Positions 10,419-14,258 of a DNA stretch of 14,258 nucleotides are shown piece by piece. The notes under the pieces are model-generated. The model had not been told where the DNA came from, did not search any database, and saw only the letters and a list, made by a program, of their open reading frames with translations. Positions within the stretch are counted from its first letter, which is position 1. Every line of letters begins with the position of its first letter. The DNA comes from Karstenula rhodostoma CBS 690.94. Lineage: Eukaryota; Ascomycota; Dothideomycetes; Pleosporales; Didymosphaeriaceae. Made by a program: the position numbers and the translations under genes. The stretch is from NCBI GenBank assembly GCA_010093485.1, contig MU001508.1, positions 1,491,817 to 1,506,074 on the forward strand, read 5' to 3'.

Positions 10419-11504
10419 TACACGCTTTAGGTTTTTATATAGTAACTAGGTAGAGTTTATAATAAATACCCTAAGCCCTACTTATAATAAATAGATCGCT
10501 TAAGGAAAGCTTATATAACTAACTATAGTATATTTTATACTTAGACACGACTTTAATAGTGCCATTATTTCTAGATCTAGAAATACTATTGGCTAGTCTA
10601 TTCTACTAAAGTACTATTATACTATTAAGCGAGTATTTATACTATTAGATAAGTATACCTATAATAACTAGTTTATACGCTAGTCTAAGTATATATTTAT
10701 AATATATAAGAGCTCTAGTAATTAAAATATTCTTATAGTTAATACCTATACTTAGAAGACTATCTAGATTATTAAGTTTTACCCTTTCCTTAGGCACCTA
10801 TATATTAAGGTTAATATAGAGAAGCGACTTAAGGACTCTATATATAGATATAATAATAATTACCTTAACCTAAAATATAATCTAAATTATAAATTCTAAT
10901 TCTATAACTAGTCCCCCCTCTTTAAAGAGTATAACGCACTCCCTAAAGGTAGTCTAAAAGGACGCGGTAATTATATTTAGTAATTATTTAAAAAGATACT
11001 AGATATGGGTTATAATACTATCTCTAATAATATTAACTAGGATAAGCTTAATAATATCTAGCTTACCTATAAGTTCCTTAAGTACTTGCTAAAAATATAA
11101 GTAATTATAGCCCTTATTATAGACTAGACTCTAGTTTGTAATAAGAAGATTATTCTATAGTTTTTTATACCTCTAATTTAGGAGCTTATCTAAGAGATTC
11201 TTAAATTATTAGGGTATATACTATTTTCGGTTTACTCCTTTAATAATATAGCCTAGTATAACTAGATTTAATCTCTCTAGAATAGCACTAAGACTAAGAT
11301 TTATATCCTTCTTATATCCTTCTAGGTATTTAGTACTAGCCATAACCTCTAGAATAATAGTCGTGTCGGCGCTCTTATAGATTTCCCCTTAAACTAAAAT
11401 ATAGAGGACTAGGCTCTTAGATATTAGTACTAAAATAGCTAATATCTAAGTATATACTTCTTCTATATTACCGTCTAAGGAATATATAGTATCTAGTAAT
11501 ATAG

Positions 11505-11585
11505 GTAAGTTAATTTACTTAGGGGTACTCTAGAAACTTTTCTATATACCCCCTATATAATAACTATCCTTACTAACTTTTCTAG
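11505..11585 (+). other. SNF2 gene intron 4 (81 bp), motif-bearing
   Basis: It starts GTAAGT, carries GAAACTTTTCTATATACCCC from 11533 (28 nt in), has branch TACTAAC and ends TTTTCTAG. It is phase 2, lies just after helicase motif VI and has the same length as intron 2. Confidence 0.8.
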
Positions 11586-12540
11586 TAAAAACCTATTTAC
11601 TTTACTAGTATTAGTATCTACTTTCTTTAACTACGCTATTAAGGAAAATAGTATTAAGGAGTTCGCTAAAACCTTTAATATTCTAGAGAATATTATTACT
11701 TAAATATATAAGAATATACTAGATACCTTTATTAGGAGGCCTAAATATAATATAGCCCTTAATAATACTAACTATAAGTATCTCTTTATCTTTAGTAAAC
11801 GTGCTATAAAGTTTATTAAGGAGGAGCGCAAGAACTATAAGTACCCTTCTAAGTAGTAGCCTATTCTAGTTCTATTTTCTATTATAATATATACTCTTAT
11901 AACCTCTACTTCTACTAGAACTATTACTAGAATATCTAGTTTTCTAGATAACTTTACTAAGGATATTATTAAATTAGGGTAGCTAGAGTTAGACACGTGT
12001 AAAACAGTCTAAATAGAGGAATATAGTTTCGACCTAGATAATATCTTCTATACTAAGTCTATACCTAAGAAGAAGAAGAAATCTAGTATAGCCTATTTTA
12101 TAGACTATACTCTAAAGGTAAGTAATATACTATTTAAAATATAGGTAGAGCTTAATAAGTATACTAAAGATACTAGAATAAATTTATAAAATACTTACCT
12201 AACTATTATTCCTATATAATATAATAGTTTCTAGATATTTAATAATACCTATATAGAAGCGCTTAAGACTGCCTAAGAAGCCAATATAGAGTAGAGTTCT
12301 AATAAGTAAGTATTAGATATTAAGGAGTACCTAGATAAGTATAGTATATAGGATATACTTAATTATATAAAGTAATATCTAATATATTATCTACCTCCTA
12401 GTAATCTTATACCTCTAAATATATAAGAACGCGATTAGGTTATAAAATAGGTTAAGGCCTATAAAAGTCTAAAGGATATAGACTATTTAACTATAGCGCT
12501 AAAAAAGTCTAGTAGAGGTAATAGGAAGAGGAAGTAGTAA

Positions 12541-12890
12541 GTAGTATTATATAGTTATAGTATAATAGAGATTAAAGTAGGGGATAGAGATTAAAATAGG
12601 GGATAGAGATTAAAATAGAATTATAGTCTAGAACTATAACCTAATAGTAATAGTAATTAAAGTAGGGTTATAGTCTAGAACTATATAATAATAGTTAGTA
12701 TAGATAGTCCTAATCTATAGATATATTCTACTATTTACTTATATTTTTTTACTATAGTATTAAGAATCTATTATAGTAGTCTTTACTATAACCTTTATCT
12801 TAGGTAGTATAACCTAGTAATGTCTTATATACTATTATATAGGTAGATCTACTAAGATATCTATTTATAGTTTAGTAATTACTTTATAAC
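12541..12890. other. Spacer after the SNF2 gene with 19-bp tandem repeats
   Basis: Three copies of a 19-bp unit beginning AGAGATTAAARTAGGGGAT start at 12567, 12586 and 12605; the third diverges after AGAGATTAAAATAG. Separately, TTATAGTCTAGAACTATA occurs at 12621-12638 and again at 12668-12685, a 47-bp spaced direct repeat. The rest is AT-rich with no recognisable gene. It likely holds the SNF2 3'-UTR. Confidence 0.75.
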
Positions 12891-13004
12891 TCCTCTTTCT
12901 TTTTTCTTTTCTCTTTCCCCTCTCTCCCTTTTTTACTACCTTCTTTAAACTACCTTCTCACCCACTATTCTATAATATAAGTATATAATATATTTTAACT
13001 CTTC
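12891..13004 (+). promoter_or_regulatory. Pyrimidine tract and TATA-rich promoter of the telomere-proximal gene
   Basis: Bases 12891-12934 are 44 consecutive pyrimidines on the plus strand, followed by TATAATATAAGTATATAATA at 12971-12990 and then the start of the next coding frame near 13005. CT-rich tracts just upstream of genes are common in filamentous ascomycetes. A pure C/T tract contains no CpA, so it is immune to RIP on this strand and survives intact. Confidence 0.5.
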
Positions 13005-13843
13005 TATAGGTTATTTAATCCTAATAAGTACTCTACTAACTAACCTATAAGGGAGACTCGCGATTATTAATAGTAGAATAATACCTATACTATTATTAGT
13101 ATAATTTATAAAGTATAAAAGGCTTCCCTTCTTAATAGTATATACTACCTATTTCTTCTAGATAACTAGATAGAGTTTAGCGTTCCTAAAGATATAATAG
13201 AGGATTAAGAAGTAGCCTTCTATACTACTAAACTCTAGTTTAGCTAATTAGGGGCGTTTATAGTCTTAATACCCCTAGACCTACCTATATAGATATAGCG
13301 CTAAGTAGTACTACCTATAGAGAAAAAGCGTGGTATTACTTTACTTTTTAATAATATAGATATTAAAGCTAACTAGAATAAGTTTATCTACCTCTATAAT
13401 TGCGAGGAAGATAGTCTTAAGTAGGTAATACTATAGAAGAAGTATAATAAGCGCGTTATAGATATTATAGTAGATATAGTTTAAATAGCTAAGGATATAT
13501 ATTTTACTAATCTAGTAAACTAGTTTACGTGGTTAGAATTAGGTAATCTAGATAAGGAGTAGATATAGGCGCTTAAGGAATATATACTTAAAGAGGGAGA
13601 AAGGGAGTAGCTATCTAGATACCTTAGTAATCTACTATTTATAATAAATAAGCTTGGTAACTACCCTTATAATAATACTAGTAATAACTTTAATATATAT
13701 AAGTATTTTAGAGTATATACTATAGAGGATCTAGATACCTTTATAGGTAATAAGTAGGCTAGGTATAGCTAGGGGACTTATAGTAAACTTTCCAGTAAAC
13801 CCCCTATCTAACCCTAAATATAACACAATAATATAATATATAG
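13005..13843 (+). pseudogene. Telomere-proximal RIPped gene of unknown function
   Basis: A mod-0 frame from about 13005 to 13762 (about 252 codons) has a protein-like composition and only TAG or TAA stops. Readable parts include VVLPIEKKRGITLLFNNI, NKFIYLYNCEEDS and ALKEYILKEGEREQLSRYL, suggesting a soluble, charged, partly helical protein. I recognise no domain. A probable 81-bp intron (13763-13843) follows, so a second exon would enter the 17-bp repeats. If unspliced, the frame ends at TAA 13809-13811. It is the last gene before the telomere and follows the SNF2-like gene in the same direction, with its own CT-rich upstream region. The true start is unknown because ATG codons are mutated. 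Confidence 0.6.
13763..13843 (+). other. Candidate motif-bearing intron (81 bp)
   Basis: It starts GTATAG, carries AAACTTTCCAGTAAACCCCC from 13784 (21 nt in), has CTAAC at 13808-13812 and ends ATATATAG. Its length equals that of SNF2 introns 2 and 4. Support is weaker because the downstream exon is not independently recognisable. A second GT at 13747 is an alternative donor. Confidence 0.5.
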
Positions 13844-13845
13844 TA

Positions 13846-13935
13846 TTAGTATTTAGTATATAGATAGTATTAGTATATAGATAGTATTAGCGTATAGATA
13901 GTATTAGTATATAGATAGTATTAGTATTTAGATTA
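13846..13935. repeat. 17-bp tandem repeat, about 5 copies
   Basis: GATAGTATTAGTATATA and one- or two-base variants start at 13863, 13880, 13897 and 13914. A degenerate unit precedes these and a fifth start (GATT) lies at 13931. The third copy has GCGTATA in place of GTATATA. CpA and TpG are absent, so this array lies inside the RIPped territory. Confidence 0.88.
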
Positions 13936-13944
13936 TAAATTAGT

Positions 13945-14079
13945 ATAGTTGGCGCATTACAGTATAATATAGTAGGGGGTAATTATCCTAGTAGAAGTGG
14001 AGAAGATCGTGTGTGGGTATTAGATAGTATAAACCTATTAACCACGTTCCATATTATTATAATACCCCGTGTAGCTCGA
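13945..14079. other. Un-RIPped unique subtelomeric DNA
   Basis: From about 13945 CpA and TpG reappear abruptly (TTGG, GCATTACA, GTGTGTGGG). No open frame of note or RNA gene is recognised. This marks the centromere-distal edge of the RIPped block. Confidence 0.65.
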
Positions 14080-14164
14080 ACCAGTTACTGGTAAGGAGAT
14101 GTAGGGCGCGAGGGTCGCCGGAGGTGACCCGCAGCGCCCGTGGACCCACCGGCGGGATATCCCA
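14080..14164. other. GC-rich juxta-telomeric block with nested inverted repeats
   Basis: A near-palindrome ACCAGTTACTGGT lies at 14080-14092. Then GGGCGC (14104-14109) pairs with GCGCCC (14134-14139), enclosing GGGTC (14112-14116) paired with GACCC (14126-14130), a two-part stem. A perfect palindrome GGGATATCCC (14154-14163) ends one base before the first telomere repeat. Base composition is strongly GC-rich, opposite to the rest of the window. No tRNA or known RNA fold is recognised. It could be a subtelomeric boundary, a protein-binding site or the residue of a larger terminal repeat. Confidence 0.75.
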
Positions 14165-14258
14165 GGGTTAGGGTTAGGGTTAGGGTTAGGGTTAGGGTTA
14201 GGGTTAGGGTTAGGGTTAGGGTTAGGGTTAGGGTTAGGGTTAGGGTTAGGGTTAGGGT
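14165..14258 (+). repeat. Telomere (GGGTTA)n
   Basis: Fifteen perfect GGGTTA units plus GGGT run to the last base, with the G-rich strand 5'->3' toward the end. This is the standard telomere repeat of filamentous ascomycetes and vertebrates. With the RIP signature it places the window at a fungal chromosome terminus. There are no degenerate units, and the tract probably continues beyond the window. Confidence 0.98.

Larger units (their letters stand above)
7672..12540 (+). pseudogene. SNF2-family helicase/ATPase relic, five exons
   Basis: This encodes an SNF2-type DNA translocase (superfamily 2), an ATP-driven DNA-remodelling enzyme expected in the nucleus. Exons are about 7672-7801, 7867-9464, 9546-10348, 10419-11504 and 11586-12540. 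Removing the four introns gives 4,572 bases, exactly 1,524 codons, broken only by TAG and TAA. Residues 1-550 are an unassigned N-terminus. GGII..IIGLGKTI (9399-9440, residue ~555) is motif I, with GLGKT intact because its codons lack RIP targets. LLSGYPIPRG near residue 779 matches the LxGTPI motif III, followed by KTSHIIEFYLGYNNP, a block I associate with fungal SNF2-like proteins. STSHNL (about 11332) and the ALRYQYRIGQ-like relic (11414-11446) are motifs V and VI. The C-terminus is basic (SRGNRKRK), a likely nuclear signal. The start is uncertain, since ATG is RIPped. The gene follows the RecQ-like gene in the same direction. Confidence 0.85.

Noticed and set aside
1..13945. AT-rich DNA as a mitochondrial or centromeric segment
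   Set aside because: Telomere repeats at the end, nuclear-type spliceosomal introns and subtelomeric helicase genes place it at a nuclear chromosome end.
14071..14150. Possible tRNA or structured RNA in the GC-rich block
   Set aside because: The stems are present, but there is no 7-5-5-5 cloverleaf arrangement, no A- and B-box consensus and no recognisable anticodon loop.

Overview
This window is the right-hand end of a chromosome from a filamentous ascomycete (Pezizomycotina type). It ends in 94 bases of perfect GGGTTA telomere repeat running 5'->3' off the end. Almost everything inside about position 13945 carries an extreme repeat-induced point mutation (RIP) signature. CpA and TpG are nearly absent (none at all from 5881 to 6120), TpA is hugely enriched, CpC and CpT remain common, and every reading frame is broken by TAG and TAA codons rather than TGA. 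The fungus cannot be named to genus from this sequence.

Four ancestral protein genes can still be followed as long, coherent reading frames despite the stops. (1) About 187-1790, minus strand: an unrecognised charged protein of about 500 residues. (2) About 1879-6749, plus strand and divergent from gene 1: a telomere-linked RecQ-type helicase of about 1,600 residues, with a DUF3505-like zinc-finger N-terminus, a conserved 'YHKG' middle region, a DExH helicase core and a Cys-rich C-terminus. (3) About 7672-12540, plus strand: an SNF2-family ATPase of about 1,523 residues with four introns. Removing them leaves exactly 1,524 in-frame codons. (4) About 13005-13843, plus strand: a second unrecognised protein beside the telomere, probably with one intron.

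The spacers hold short tandem repeats: 22 bp at the far left, 70 bp before the SNF2 gene, 19 bp after it, and 17 bp near the telomere. The last ~300 bases escape RIP and include a GC-rich block with nested inverted repeats touching the first telomere repeat.

The most notable structure is a dispersed motif, roughly AAACTTTYCTATAWACCCCC, found about 14 times. One copy sits inside each of the four SNF2 introns, 23-28 nt from the 5' splice site. Another sits inside a predicted 81-bp intron of gene 4, and three variant copies occur in the 70-bp tandem array. This looks like a family of introner-like elements, introns that multiplied by copying. Two different subtelomeric DNA translocases, two unknown genes and a shared intron family suggest a multi-gene subtelomeric unit duplicated between chromosome ends and then silenced by RIP. 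The system-level reading is inference; the frames, motifs and repeats are read directly.
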